A stretch of DNA of 37,637 nucleotides from Acidimicrobiaceae bacterium (GCA_027449885.1 DAIDKS010000006.1:1-37637); one strand, 5' to 3'; numbered from the stretch's first letter, positions 1 to 7,754 are shown. The notes: generated by a model from the sequence alone, not told the origin. Translations and numbers: made by a program.

Positions 1-97
1 TGCCGTGGGGCCCCAGCGCGGTACCCACCGGCGGGGCCGGGGTGGCCTCGCCGGCCTTGAGCTGGATCTTGACGACGGCGTTGATCTTCTTCGCCAT
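1..97 (-). CDS. rplK: 50S ribosomal protein L11, N-terminal fragment
   Basis: Only the first 32 codons lie in the window; the gene runs off the left edge. The translation begins [19 protein letters not shown] and continues with the Pro-rich APPVGTALG segment, which is the hallmark N-terminal region of L11, the protein of the ribosomal stalk base that binds 23S rRNA in the GTPase-associated centre. The ATG follows a GGAGAAA ribosome binding site. It sits 20 bases behind the nusG stop, the normal secE-nusG-rplK order, so it is probably cotranscribed with nusG. The identification is firm despite the truncation. Confidence 0.95.
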   Translation of the reverse strand, partial: MAKKINAVVKIQLKAGEATPAPPVGTALGPHG

Positions 98-117
98 GGG
101 TTTCTCCTAACTGCGGA

Positions 118-765
118 CTAGAGCTTCGTGACCTGGGTGAAGTCGAGCTCCACCGGGGTCTCGCGACCGAAGATGTCGACCAGCACCTTCACCTTGAGCT
201 GGTCCTCGTTGATCTCGGCCACGTGGCCCGAGAAGGTCGCGAAGGGACCGGTCTTGATCTGGACGGTGTCGTTGACCTCGAACTCGTGGGTCGGCGCGCG
301 ACGCTTGGTCACGGTCTCGACGCCCTCGACGTGCGGGCGGATGATGTTGTCGACCTCGCGGCGCGTGAGGGCCGTCGGGCGCGTCTTCTCGGCGCCGACG
401 AAGCCGGTGACCCCGGGGGTCGAGGCGATGACGTAGAAGATCTCGGGGTCGGGCTCGCAGCGCACCAGCAGGTAGCTGGGGAAGACCCGCTTGGAGACGG
501 TGACCTTCTTGCCCGACTTGAACTCGGTCACGTCCTCCTCGGGCAGGTAGATCTCGTAGATCCGGTCCTGCAGGTCGCGGCTCTTGATGATGTTGTTGAG
601 CGCCCCGATCACCTTGTGCTCGTGTCCGGCGAAGGTGTGGACGATGTACCAGCGCCCGGGTCGGTCGAAGGCGCTCTCGGCGACGGGCGGGTCGTCGAGG
701 ATCTCGACGTCGTCCTCGAGGACGGGCTCGTCGGAGTGGTCGGCGGTGGTGTCGAGGTCGTTCAT
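118..765 (-). CDS. nusG: Transcription termination/antitermination factor NusG
   Basis: 215 residues. An acidic leader of about 35 residues, common in actinobacterial NusG, precedes the NGN domain (from RWYIVHTFAGHEHKV near residue 38 to about 140), which binds the RNA polymerase clamp. A KOW domain follows at about 160-215 (VNDTVQIKTGPFATFSG), the part that contacts Rho or ribosomal protein S10. The ATG lies 6 bases behind the secE stop, so the two genes are cotranscribed. NusG tunes elongation and couples transcription to translation or to Rho. Nothing is unusual about the copy. Confidence 0.96.
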   Translation of the reverse strand: MNDLDTTADHSDEPVLEDDVEILDDPPVAESAFDRPGRWYIVHTFAGHEHKVIGALNNIIKSRDLQDRIYEIYLPEEDVTEFKSGKKVTVSKRVFPSYLLVRCEPDPEIFYVIASTPGVTGFVGAEKTRPTALTRREVDNIIRPHVEGVETVTKRRAPTHEFEVNDTVQIKTGPFATFSGHVAEINEDQLKVKVLVDIFGRETPVELDFTQVTKL

Positions 766-771
766 CAGGGC

Positions 772-1068
772 CTACTTCTGGAAGAAGAACGTCACGAACT
801 TGGAGAAGCCGGCGCCCAGGCCGAAGATCAGGGCCGTCATGAAGATGAGGACCACGAGCACGATCGTGGTGTAGTTGTTGACCTCGGGCCGCTTGGGCCA
901 GGCCACCTGACGCATCTCCTCGCGAACCTCGCGCAGGAACTGACGCGTCTTGACGCGCTCGCCCCGGCGGCGCTGGAGGTCTTGCGTCGTGGTGCGACGG
1001 GACGTCGCGGCGCCGTCGGCGCCGATCTGACCCTGTCGCTGCAGCAAGCGCTTCTGTTCGCGGTTCAT
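772..1068 (-). CDS. secE: Preprotein translocase subunit SecE
   Basis: 98 residues, the short single-helix form typical of Gram-positive bacteria. A basic cytoplasmic N-terminus is followed by the conserved amphipathic segment EMRQVAWPKRPEV (residues 51-63) and one membrane helix at about 67-87. SecE clamps the SecY channel of the Sec translocon in the plasma membrane. The ATG has a purine-rich AGAGAAGAGACGAA stretch in front. It lies between tRNA-Trp and nusG in the usual actinobacterial order and is probably part of one transcript starting at tRNA-Thr. Confidence 0.95.
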   Translation of the reverse strand: MNREQKRLLQRQGQIGADGAATSRRTTTQDLQRRRGERVKTRQFLREVREEMRQVAWPKRPEVNNYTTIVLVVLIFMTALIFGLGAGFSKFVTFFFQK

Positions 1069-1102
1069 TTCGTCTCTTCTCTGGTGCGGCGTACCGCCCG
1101 CG

Positions 1103-1175
1103 CAGGGCAGGAGGGACTCGAACCCCCAACCCCCGGTTTTGGAGACCGGTGCTCTACCAATTGAGCCACTGCCCT
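1103..1175 (-). tRNA. tRNA-Trp (CCA anticodon)
   Basis: 73-nt cloverleaf: acceptor AGGGCAG pairs with CTGCCCT, discriminator G as expected for Trp, anticodon loop CTCCAAA giving anticodon CCA, and T-loop TTCGAGT. The 3' CCA is not encoded (CGC follows). It lies between rpmG and secE. Confidence 0.97.
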
Positions 1176-1225
1176 TCGGCCGAGGCCGAGGCGGTACAGC
1201 CTACCACTCCGCCAGGGAACGGTCC

Positions 1226-1390
1226 CTAGCGGGTCTCCTTGTGGACGGTGTGGCGGCGGTCGAACTTGCAGTACTTCGACATCTCGATGCGCTCGCGGTC
1301 GTTCATCTTGTTCTTCATGGTGATGTAGTTGCGCCGCTTGCACTCCTCGCAGGCCAGGGTGACCTGCACGCGCTTCTCGTTCTTCGCCAT
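1226..1390 (-). CDS. rpmG: 50S ribosomal protein L33
   Basis: 54 residues starting [21 protein letters not shown] and ending in the HTVHKE signature of L33, a small protein of the 50S subunit. The start is the ATG at 1390. An in-frame extension upstream would run into the tRNA-Met gene and is unlikely. The zinc knuckle is incomplete: C14 and C17 form the first CxxC, but the second pair keeps only C41, with Asp at 44 where the classical C+ form has Cys. It is therefore between the zinc-binding and zinc-free types. It lies between tRNA-Met and tRNA-Trp and is probably processed from the same transcript as secE-nusG. Confidence 0.95.
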   Translation of the reverse strand: MAKNEKRVQVTLACEECKRRNYITMKNKMNDRERIEMSKYCKFDRRHTVHKETR

Positions 1391-1432
1391 CCCTCTCGCT
1401 TTCTTACTGCGTCGGGCCCCGGGGGGCCGACC

Positions 1433-1509
1433 TGGTAGCGGCGGCGGGAGTCGAACCCGCGACACCACGATTATGAGCCGTGTGCTCTAACCACCTGAGC
1501 TACGCCGCC
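1433..1509 (-). tRNA. tRNA-Met (CAT anticodon), elongator type
   Basis: 77 nt including an encoded CCA. Acceptor GGCGGCG pairs with CGCCGCT (first pair G-U), discriminator A, anticodon loop CTCATAA giving CAT, T-loop TTCGACT. The anticodon stem lacks the three consecutive G-C pairs of initiator tRNA, so I read it as the elongator. A CAT anticodon modified to read Ile ATA codons cannot be excluded by eye. Confidence 0.93.
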
Positions 1510-1514
1510 AGGCG

Positions 1515-1586
<72 letters not shown>

Positions 1587-1614
1587 GCTCGCGCCGTGAC
1601 CGACGCGGAGGACG

Positions 1615-1645
1615 AGTGTACCGCCCCTCGCCCCCGCTCTGCCAA
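1615..1645 (-). promoter_or_regulatory. Candidate promoter of the tRNA-Thr/secE/nusG transcript
   Basis: On the minus strand TTGGCA (1645-1640) and TACACT (1620-1615) are separated by 19 bases, a plausible sigma-70-type promoter about 30 bases upstream of tRNA-Thr. The spacer is slightly long. It lies back to back with the promoter box of the plus-strand acetyltransferase gene. Confidence 0.45.
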
Positions 1646-1651
1646 CCGGGA

Positions 1652-1657
1652 TACCCT
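1652..1657 (+). promoter_or_regulatory. -10 box of a leaderless GNAT transcript
   Basis: TACCCT ends exactly 6 bases before the GTG at 1664, so transcription would start at or next to the start codon. No Shine-Dalgarno sequence is present. The same geometry recurs in many genes of this window. Confidence 0.55.
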
Positions 1658-1663
1658 CGTCGG

Positions 1664-2194
1664 GTGCGGATCCGCCTGGTCCACGACGACGACGCCTCGG
1701 CGCTGATGGCCATCTACAACCCCGAGGTGATCGAGACGACGGTCACCTTCGACCTGGTCCCGAGGACTCTCGAGGAGCAGCGCGCCTGGATCGCGGCCCA
1801 CCGGGCCACCCACCCGTGCCTCGTGGCGGTCAACGAGGAGGACGACCTCGGCGAGCCGGGCTTCGCCGGGGAGCGGCTGCTCGGGTTCGCGGTCGTCTCG
1901 CCCTTTCGCGACCGGCCCGCCTACCGCACCACCGTCGAGAACTCGGTCTACGTCCACCGCGGGGCCCGCGGCCGCGGCGTCGGCGAGGCCCTCCTGCGGG
2001 CCCTGATCACGATGTCCCAGGAGTCGGGCTTCCACGCCCTGATCGCCCGGATCGTCGGCGAGAACGACGGCTCCATCCGCCTCCACGAGAAGTGCGGGTT
2101 CACCCTGGTGGGAACGGAGATCGAAGTCGGGCGCAAGCACGGTCGCTGGCTCGACGTGGTCGAGTACCAGTACGTCGTGCCCGATCGGGCCTAG
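1664..2194 (+). CDS. GNAT acetyltransferase, phosphinothricin-acetyltransferase-like
   Basis: 176 residues from the GTG at 1664; a GTG 16 codons upstream lies inside the divergent tRNA promoter and is unlikely. The fold is a GNAT N-acetyltransferase using acetyl-CoA. The acetyl-CoA loop is RGRGVGEALLRALI, and the segment IYNPEVIETTVTFDLVPRTLEEQRAWI resembles the N-terminal part of the Pat/YncA subgroup, whose members acetylate small amines such as phosphinothricin or methionine derivatives. The C-terminal NDGSIRLHEKCGFTLVGT is also typical. The substrate cannot be told. The gene converges on the mptB-like gene with a 4-base overlap. Confidence 0.82.
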   Translation: MRIRLVHDDDASALMAIYNPEVIETTVTFDLVPRTLEEQRAWIAAHRATHPCLVAVNEEDDLGEPGFAGERLLGFAVVSPFRDRPAYRTTVENSVYVHRGARGRGVGEALLRALITMSQESGFHALIARIVGENDGSIRLHEKCGFTLVGTEIEVGRKHGRWLDVVEYQYVVPDRA

Positions 2195-3810
2195 ACCGAG
2201 ACCGAGGTCGCGGCCGGCGACTCGGGCCAGGACCACTGGGTCCAACGGCCCATCGGGGCGATGAGGACCCCGCCGAGGATGGCCACGGCCACCGCGATGA
2301 GCAGGGGGTTCGAGTGGATGAGCCCGGCGAGCAGCCCCCGCCCGCCCGGCAGGCCGATGAACGGCCCGGTGATCGAGAGCAGGAGGAGCCAGAAGTGCTC
2401 CCGGCCGCGGTAGCTCGCGGCGAGGAGGACCAGGCCCCACGCCAGGTACCACGGCTGGACGACGGGGCCGAGCTCGACGACGAGGATCAGGCTCACCCCG
2501 AGCGAGCGAACCCACCCCCGCTCCTCGCCCCGCCAGAGGAGCCACAGCGAGAGGGCCCCCGCGACGAGCAGCCCGAGGAAGCGGGTCCCCGAGAGCACCG
2601 TCGTCACCGAGATCGAGGTCAGGCCGACGGCGTGCAGCGTGTTGCCGAGGGCCATCCCGACGGCCGTCGCCGGCGCGGCCCACGATCGCACGGTCCCGTT
2701 GGAGAGGAGGTTCTTCACCCACCCGAAGCCGAAGCCGGCGAGCAGGGAGCTCACCCCGAGGACGGCCGCCGCCACGGCGGCCGAGGCCGCCACCGGGCCG
2801 AGCCGTCGGCGCCAGGCGACGCCGGGGCCCTTCCAGTTCCAGGCGACGTAGGCCAGGCCAACGGCCGCCGGCGCCTTCACCGCCGTCGCGGCCGCGCAGA
2901 GGAACAGCCCCCACCAGGGACGACGATTCACCGCGGCGGCGATCCCGGCGACGAGCAGCGCCGTCATGATGGCGTCGTTGTGGGCCCCACCGATGAGGGT
3001 GAGCAGGACCAGCGGGTTCATCGCCCCGAGGACGAAGGCCTCCCCCGGGTCGCGCCGCAGCCCGCGGGCGAGCCACGGCAGGGCCACCCCGATGAGGGCG
3101 ACGGCCACCACCTCGAGCAGACGGAGCCCGACCACGGTCGCCAGCTGGTGGTGTCCCGTCAGGCGGGCGATGGAGCCGTCGAGGAAGAGGAAGAGGGGCC
3201 CGTAGGGCGCCGGGGCGTTGCCCCACAGCGGGTCCACGGGGTTGACGTAGGGACTCGAGCCGAGGGAGAACGGGCCGAGCACGTAGGGGCTCAGGTGGTG
3301 GCTGGTCATCTCCCCCTGGGCGGCGTAGCTGAACACGTCGCGGGAGAACATCGGGGGCGCCACGATCATCGGGATGCTCCAGAGCGCGAAGGCGATCCAG
3401 AGGCTGCCGAGCGGGGCCCCGGGGTGGAGCTTCACGACCTCGGCCAGGCGCAGCCACACCCGCATCAGCAGCAGCAGTCCGCCGTAGGTGAGGACGATGG
3501 CGAGCAGGAACTTGGTCTCGCTCGGCGTGCCCGTCTGGGCCGGCGACGGCTCACCGAAGAGCCACGTCCCGGTCATGTTCAGCTTGAAGGGCGAGTTGGT
3601 GAAGGATCCCCCGGCCAGGATGAGCGACATCGCGAGCAGGCCGAGGAGGGCCGGCTGCCAGAGGAAGCCCCAGCCCCGGAAGGGCCCGGGGGTGAAACGC
3701 CCCAGCGGCGTGTAGCGCCGCTCGAGCATCGAGACGCCGGCCTCGAGACCGCTGGCCGCCCGCTCGTAGCCGTGACGAACGCTCCGCGCGAACGTGCGCA
3801 GTCGACGCAC
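2191..3810 (-). CDS. Polytopic alpha-1,6-mannosyltransferase of the MptA/MptB type
   Basis: 539 residues with about a dozen hydrophobic helices, starting at a GTG. The luminal-loop motif FSRDVFSYAAQGEM, the APYGPL segment and GGAHNDAIMTALLVAG match the GT-C family of polyprenol-phosphomannose-dependent alpha-1,6-mannosyltransferases. In mycobacteria and corynebacteria these build the mannan core of lipomannan. Acid residues after the first helix would position the lipid-linked donor on the outer face of the membrane. No other lipoglycan gene lies beside it. A short leader is likely: a GAGAGG stretch precedes the start and TACCCT lies 21 bases upstream (3837-3832). MptB rather than MptA is only a lean from the loop motifs. 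Confidence 0.72.
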   Translation of the reverse strand: MRRLRTFARSVRHGYERAASGLEAGVSMLERRYTPLGRFTPGPFRGWGFLWQPALLGLLAMSLILAGGSFTNSPFKLNMTGTWLFGEPSPAQTGTPSETKFLLAIVLTYGGLLLLMRVWLRLAEVVKLHPGAPLGSLWIAFALWSIPMIVAPPMFSRDVFSYAAQGEMTSHHLSPYVLGPFSLGSSPYVNPVDPLWGNAPAPYGPLFLFLDGSIARLTGHHQLATVVGLRLLEVVAVALIGVALPWLARGLRRDPGEAFVLGAMNPLVLLTLIGGAHNDAIMTALLVAGIAAAVNRRPWWGLFLCAAATAVKAPAAVGLAYVAWNWKGPGVAWRRRLGPVAASAAVAAAVLGVSSLLAGFGFGWVKNLLSNGTVRSWAAPATAVGMALGNTLHAVGLTSISVTTVLSGTRFLGLLVAGALSLWLLWRGEERGWVRSLGVSLILVVELGPVVQPWYLAWGLVLLAASYRGREHFWLLLLSITGPFIGLPGGRGLLAGLIHSNPLLIAVAVAILGGVLIAPMGRWTQWSWPESPAATSVSV

Positions 3811-3866
3811 CCCTCTCCTCTCGCCGCCGTCAGGGTACCCGCACCGGCGCCGCGACGCCGGGTCGA

Positions 3867-3888
3867 GCCCCGCCCCGTAGGGCGGGGC
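3867..3888 (-). terminator. Hairpin behind tRNA-Tyr
   Basis: A perfect 9-bp stem GCCCCGCCC / GGGCGGGGC with loop CGTA starts 7 bases after the CCA end of tRNA-Tyr on the minus strand. No U-tract follows, so it is a terminator of the U-less kind common in high-GC actinobacteria, or a processing/stability hairpin. Confidence 0.6.
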
Positions 3889-3895
3889 CGACCGC

Positions 3896-3980
3896 TGGTG
3901 GGCCGGGAGGGATTTGAACCCCCGTAGGCAAAGCCGTCTGGTTTACAGCCAGATCCCATTGGCCGCTCGGGCACCGACCC
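3896..3980 (-). tRNA. tRNA-Tyr (GTA anticodon)
   Basis: 85 nt including an encoded CCA. Acceptor GGGTCGG pairs with CCGGCCC (one U-G pair), discriminator A, anticodon loop CTGTAAA giving GTA, a long variable arm (class II) and T-loop TTCAAAT. It stands alone between the mptB-like gene and the divergent yajQ. Confidence 0.96.
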
Positions 3981-4016
3981 GCCGAGCATCCTAGTGCGGC
4001 TCCCGCGAAGGCGCCC

Positions 4017-4022
4017 TACCAT
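4017..4022 (+). promoter_or_regulatory. -10 box of a leaderless yajQ transcript
   Basis: TACCAT is followed by the 6 bases GGACCC and then the ATG at 4029. No ribosome binding site is visible. An ATG at 4021 lies inside the box, is out of frame and is not used. Confidence 0.6.
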
Positions 4023-4028
4023 GGACCC

Positions 4029-4517
4029 ATGCCGACCTTCGACGTCGTCTCCGAGATCGATCTCCAAGAGGTTCGCAACGCCGTGGACCAGGCCAACCGG
4101 GAGGCCGGCACGCGCTTCGACTTCAAGAACACCAACGCCCAGGTCGAGTTCTCCGAGAAGGAGCTCACCCTCAGCGCCTCGACGGAGGACCGCCTGCGGG
4201 CCCTCTACACGGTGCTCGAGGAGAAGCTCGTGAAGCGGGGCGTCTCGTTGAAGACCCTGGACCCCGGTCGGGTCGAGGAGGCCAGCCAGGGGTCGGCCCG
4301 CCAGAAGGTGGCGCTGCGCGCGGGCATCTCGCAGGACCTCGGCAAGCAGATCAACAAGCTCGTGAAGGAGCTCGGACTGAAGGGCGTCAGCTCGTCGATC
4401 CAGGGCGACCAGGTGCGCGTCACCGGCAAGCAGCGCGACGACCTGCAGCGCACGATCCAGGCCCTGAAGGAGGCGGATCTCCCGGCCCCCCTCCAGTTCA
4501 CGAACTTCCGCGACTGA
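4029..4517 (+). CDS. YajQ-family nucleotide-binding protein
   Basis: 162 residues, the normal length of the family. The N-terminus PTFDVVSEIDLQEVRNAVDQANREAGTRFDFKNTNA and the C-terminal QVRVTGKQRDDLQRTIQALKEADLPAPLQFTNFRD are nearly canonical for YajQ (UPF0234). These are two-domain ferredoxin-fold proteins that bind nucleotides or RNA; some members bind cyclic di-GMP and act as regulators (known for a Xanthomonas homologue, not shown here). The gene is cytosolic and monocistronic. It ends 1 base short of the convergent GtrA-family gene. Confidence 0.93.
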   Translation: MPTFDVVSEIDLQEVRNAVDQANREAGTRFDFKNTNAQVEFSEKELTLSASTEDRLRALYTVLEEKLVKRGVSLKTLDPGRVEEASQGSARQKVALRAGISQDLGKQINKLVKELGLKGVSSSIQGDQVRVTGKQRDDLQRTIQALKEADLPAPLQFTNFRD

Positions 4518-4518
4518 C

Positions 4519-5025
4519 CTAGCGGGCCGCCGACTCCTCGGCCTGGAGGTGGCTCTCCATGTCCTCCATCGTGTGGACGTGGAAGATCCGGTTGAAGACC
4601 ATCATCTTCAGGATCCAGAAGAGCCCGAAGCTGGCGAGGTTCGTGAACGAGACGAGCCCGGTGTTCACGATGTGGCGCCAGTGGTGCTCGTGGACCACGT
4701 CCTTCGCCCAGGTCGCCCCGAGCATCGAGACGACGATGCCGAGTCCCGACATCGTCCAGAACGGGACGATCTCCTTGCGGAAGTGGCTCCGGCCCCGCTT
4801 GCCCCACGTCCAGGTGCGGTTGAGGTAGTAGGAGGGCAGGGTCGCGATCAGGTTCCCGGTCACCGTCGCGGTCATGATCCCCGGGATGATGTGGAACCCG
4901 TAGAGGATGGAGATCGACGAGAACGAGACGATGGTCGAGATCGCCGACACCGAGGTGAAGCGGATGATCTTGCGGCCCTCGTGAGAGCGGGCCCACGCCA
5001 TGAGATCCCCGAGGCGTCGCTGCAT
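4519..5025 (-). CDS. GtrA-family membrane protein
   Basis: 168 residues from the ATG at 5025, with four predicted membrane helices (IIRFTSVSAISTIVSF, GIMTATVTGNLIATLP, IVPFWTMSGLGIVVSML and the NTGLVSFTNLASFGLFWILK region). YYLNRTWTW between helices two and three is the signature of the GtrA/DPMS_TM family, small proteins thought to flip or present polyprenol-linked sugars. The mptB-like lipid-linked mannosyltransferase about 700 bases away may be a functional partner, though they are not in one operon. A TAGACT box ends 7 bases before the start, suggesting a leaderless mRNA. A much longer in-frame ORF upstream is antisense to the thioesterase and is rejected. Confidence 0.88.
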   Translation of the reverse strand: MQRRLGDLMAWARSHEGRKIIRFTSVSAISTIVSFSSISILYGFHIIPGIMTATVTGNLIATLPSYYLNRTWTWGKRGRSHFRKEIVPFWTMSGLGIVVSMLGATWAKDVVHEHHWRHIVNTGLVSFTNLASFGLFWILKMMVFNRIFHVHTMEDMESHLQAEESAAR

Positions 5026-5085
5026 CCCGGCCAGTCTACCGGCGCCCCGGCCCCGCGGACCGGCGGCGGTGCCACAATGGGACTT

Positions 5086-5952
5086 ATGTCCGACGCCCTC
5101 GATGTCCTGTGCCACCTTCTGGACCTCGAGGCCATCGAGGTCAACATCTTCCGGGGGGCCCAGCCCATCGAGGAGCGCCAGCGGACCTTCGGCGGCCAGG
5201 TGGCGGCTCAGGCCCTGGTGGCGGCCGGTCGCACCGTCGACCAGGGGCGGGTCCACTCCCTGCACTCCTATTTCCTGCGCCCCGGTGACCCCCGGGTGCC
5301 GATCCTCTACGAGGTCGACCGCATCCGCGACGGCCGCAGCTTCAGCACCCGACGGGTCGTCGCGATCCAGCACGGACGGGCCATCTACAACATGCAGGCG
5401 AGCTTCCACGTCGACGAGGAGAGCCTCGAGCACCAGGTGGCGATGCCCGAGGTCCCCGGCCCCGAGACGATCGCCCCGGTCATCGAGCGCATCGGCGAGG
5501 AGTTCGGCGACGCCGAGGACTGGCTGCGCCGCCACCAGCCGATCGACCAGCGCTTCATCGGCGACCTGCCCTGGAGCCCCAACCGCTCGACCGACCCCAC
5601 GCTGCGCATCTGGATCCGCGCCGACGGGGTCCTACCCGACGACCCCCTCCTCCACGCCGCGGTCGTGACCTACGCGAGCGACATGAGCCTCTTCAACGCG
5701 ATCATCGGCCCCCACCACGTCCACTGGGACGACGGCACGTTCATGGGCGCGAGCCTCGACCACTGCATGTGGTTCCACCGGGACCTGCGCGCCGACGAGT
5801 GGCTCCTCTACGACATGGACTCCCCGATCGCCCACGGCGCCCGCGGGGTCGCGCGCGGCTTCCTCTTCAACCGCGCGGGAGAGCTCTGCGTCTCGCTGGT
5901 CCAGGAGGGCCTCGTGCGCCTGCTCGACCCGGCGCACCCCCACGTCTCCTAG
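5086..5952 (+). CDS. Acyl-CoA thioesterase II (TesB family)
   Basis: 288 residues with the double hot-dog fold of TesB, which hydrolyses acyl-CoA to free acid and CoA. The N-terminal LLDLEAIEVNIFRG and RTFGGQVAAQALVAAGRTV, and the C-terminal MGASLDHCMWFHR, are standard. The catalytic triad of E. coli TesB (Asp, Thr, Gln) maps to D199, S223 and Q273, with Ser in place of Thr. The start at 5086 gives the usual MSDALDVL beginning; an in-frame ATG at 5077 would add three residues. A CACAAT box 7 bases upstream suggests a leaderless mRNA. The next gene's promoter overlaps the stop codon. Confidence 0.9.
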   Translation: MSDALDVLCHLLDLEAIEVNIFRGAQPIEERQRTFGGQVAAQALVAAGRTVDQGRVHSLHSYFLRPGDPRVPILYEVDRIRDGRSFSTRRVVAIQHGRAIYNMQASFHVDEESLEHQVAMPEVPGPETIAPVIERIGEEFGDAEDWLRRHQPIDQRFIGDLPWSPNRSTDPTLRIWIRADGVLPDDPLLHAAVVTYASDMSLFNAIIGPHHVHWDDGTFMGASLDHCMWFHRDLRADEWLLYDMDSPIAHGARGVARGFLFNRAGELCVSLVQEGLVRLLDPAHPHVS

Positions 5953-5955
5953 GCT
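5950..5955 (+). promoter_or_regulatory. -10 box overlapping the thioesterase stop codon
   Basis: TAGGCT begins with the TAG stop of the thioesterase gene and ends exactly 6 bases before the ATG at 5962. The DinB-like gene may therefore have its own leaderless transcript. Confidence 0.5.
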
Positions 5956-5961
5956 CCCGTC

Positions 5962-6426
5962 ATGACCCTCGACGAGCAGCGCGCCGCCTACGCGGCGTCG
6001 ACCACCGAGTTCCTCTCCGTCGCGCGCACCGTGCCGGAGCACCGCCTCGACGTCGCCCCGGAGGGCGAGTGGTCGGCCCGCCAGGTCATCCACCACCTGG
6101 CCGACGCCGAGGTCGAGGCGGCCAGCCGCCTGCGCCGGCTGCTGGCCGAGGCCCCGGGCTCGCCGCTGCTGGCCTTCGACGAGTCGGCCTGGGCCGACGT
6201 CGCCGCGCTCGGCTACCGGACCGACCCGGTCGGCCCGTCGCTCGACCTGATCGAGGCCCTACGGGCGCGCAACCTCGACGTCCTCGAGCGCCTCGGCGAC
6301 GAGGACCTCGCCCGCTGGGCCGAGCACAGCACGGCCGGGCGCTACACCGTGGAGCGCTGGCTCGCGACCTACACCTCGCACCCGAGCGCCCACGTCGCCC
6401 AGATCCGCGCCGTCCTCGAGGGCTGA
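5962..6426 (+). CDS. DinB/YfiT-like metal-binding protein
   Basis: 154 residues forming the four-helix bundle of the DinB/YfiT superfamily. EWSARQVIHHLADAE carries the first metal-ligand His (H44/H45), and SHPSAHVAQIRAVLEG at the C-terminus carries the other two (H140 and H144), the usual triad for Zn or Ni. Members include damage-inducible proteins of unknown activity and thiol-dependent S-transferases for mycothiol or bacillithiol, so a mycothiol-linked detoxification role is possible in an actinobacterium. The stop codon is immediately adjacent to the stop of the convergent citrate synthase gene. Confidence 0.82.
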   Translation: MTLDEQRAAYAASTTEFLSVARTVPEHRLDVAPEGEWSARQVIHHLADAEVEAASRLRRLLAEAPGSPLLAFDESAWADVAALGYRTDPVGPSLDLIEALRARNLDVLERLGDEDLARWAEHSTAGRYTVERWLATYTSHPSAHVAQIRAVLEG

Positions 6427-7698
6427 TCAGCCCCGCTGGGCCATCGGGACGTAGTTCCGCTCGCCCTCGCCGATGTAGAGCTGGCGGGGCCGGGCGATCT
6501 TCATGTCCTGGTCCAGGAGCTCCTGGAAGTGCGCCAGCCAGCCCGAGGTCCGCGGGATGGCGAACAGGACCGTGAACATGTCGGTCGGGAACCCCATGGC
6601 CTGGTAGATGAGGCCGGAGTAGAAGTCAACGTTCGGGTAGAGGCGCCGCGAGATGAAGTAGTCGTCCTTCAGCGCGATCTCCTCGAGCTTGAGGGCGATG
6701 TCGAGCAGCGGGTTCTTGCCGGTCACCGAGAAGACCTCGTCGGCCGTGCGCTTGATGATCTTCGCGCGCGGGTCGTAGTTCTTGTAGACGCGGTGCCCGA
6801 AGCCCTCGAGCATCACCTTGCCCTGCTTCACGGTCTCGATGTAGGCCGGCACGTTCTCGATGCTGCCGATCTTGGTCAGCATGCGCAGCACGGCCTCGTT
6901 CGCCCCACCGTGGCGCGGGCCGTAGAGGGCCGCCGTCGCCGCGGCGGTCGCCACGTAGGGGTCGCCGTGAGAGGAGCCCACCACGCGCATCGCCGTGGTG
7001 CCGCAGTTCTGCTCGTGGTCGGCGTGGAGGATGAAGAGGATGTCGAGGGCGCGCGCGAGGATCGGGTCCGCCTCGTAGCGGGGCTCGGCCACCTTCCACA
7101 TCATCGAGAGGAAGTTCTGGGTGTAGTCCAGGCTGTTGTCGGGGTAGACGAACGGCATGCCGACCGAGAACCGGTGCGCGGCCGCGGCGAGGGTCGGCAT
7201 CTTGGCGATGAGGCGCACCACCTGCTTGTGCAGCACCTCGGGGTCGTTGAGGACCTTCGCCTCCTTGTAGTAGGTGGACAGCGCCGCGATCGCCGAGACG
7301 AGCATCCCCATCGGGTGGGCGTCGTAGTTGAAGCCCTCCAGGAAGCGCTTGCGCACGTTCTCGTGGATGTAGGTGTGGTAGGTGATCTCCTTCTTCCACT
7401 GCTCGAACTGCGCCGCGGTGGGCAGTTCGCCGTGGTTCAGCAGATAGGCGACCTCGAGGTAGGTCGAGTGCTCGGCCAACTGCTCGATCGGGTAGCCGCG
7501 GTAGCGGAGGATTCCGGCGTCACCGTCGAGGTAGGTGATCGCCGACTCGGCGGCCGCCGTCGCCATGAAGCCCGGGTCGTAGAACCAGACCCCGGGAACG
7601 GCCTTGGTGAAGTCCTTCGCGGCGATGCCGCCGTTGTTAATCGCGATTTCGGTGCTCTCGCCGGTCCGGTTGTCAGTGACGGTAATCGAGTCAGTCAC
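6427..7698 (-). CDS. gltA: Citrate synthase (type II)
   Basis: 423 residues, the size of hexameric NADH-regulated type II citrate synthases. The enzyme condenses acetyl-CoA and oxaloacetate at the entry of the TCA cycle. Catalytic residues are in place: H263 in GPRHGGANEAV, H302 in GFGHRVYKNYDPRA and D358 in PNVDFYSG. The HADHEQNCGTT block is also canonical. The start chosen is the GTG at 7698, with GAGGAA 4 bases before it. An ATG ten codons upstream (7728) sits inside the likely -10 box TACGAT and cannot start the protein. The gene is useful context for the acetyl-CoA assimilation genes further right. Confidence 0.95.
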   Translation of the reverse strand: MTDSITVTDNRTGESTEIAINNGGIAAKDFTKAVPGVWFYDPGFMATAAAESAITYLDGDAGILRYRGYPIEQLAEHSTYLEVAYLLNHGELPTAAQFEQWKKEITYHTYIHENVRKRFLEGFNYDAHPMGMLVSAIAALSTYYKEAKVLNDPEVLHKQVVRLIAKMPTLAAAAHRFSVGMPFVYPDNSLDYTQNFLSMMWKVAEPRYEADPILARALDILFILHADHEQNCGTTAMRVVGSSHGDPYVATAAATAALYGPRHGGANEAVLRMLTKIGSIENVPAYIETVKQGKVMLEGFGHRVYKNYDPRAKIIKRTADEVFSVTGKNPLLDIALKLEEIALKDDYFISRRLYPNVDFYSGLIYQAMGFPTDMFTVLFAIPRTSGWLAHFQELLDQDMKIARPRQLYIGEGERNYVPMAQRG

Positions 7699-7726
7699 GG
7701 TTCCTCGTTTCTCTCGGCCAGTGGCC

Positions 7727-7732
7727 ATCGTA
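7727..7732 (-). promoter_or_regulatory. -10 box of citrate synthase
   Basis: TACGAT on the minus strand (7732-7727) predicts a start about 20 bases before the GTG, giving a short leader that carries the GAGGAA ribosome binding site. This is a leadered promoter, unlike most others here. Confidence 0.45.
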
Positions 7733-7754
7733 GGTCGTTCGCCGAGGGGCCTCG

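Noticed and set aside
1391..1432. GC-rich imperfect hairpin between tRNA-Met and rpmG as a terminator
   Set aside because: The stem needs a bulge and leaves almost no loop, and the next gene on the transcript is 20 bases away; more likely a processing feature or chance.
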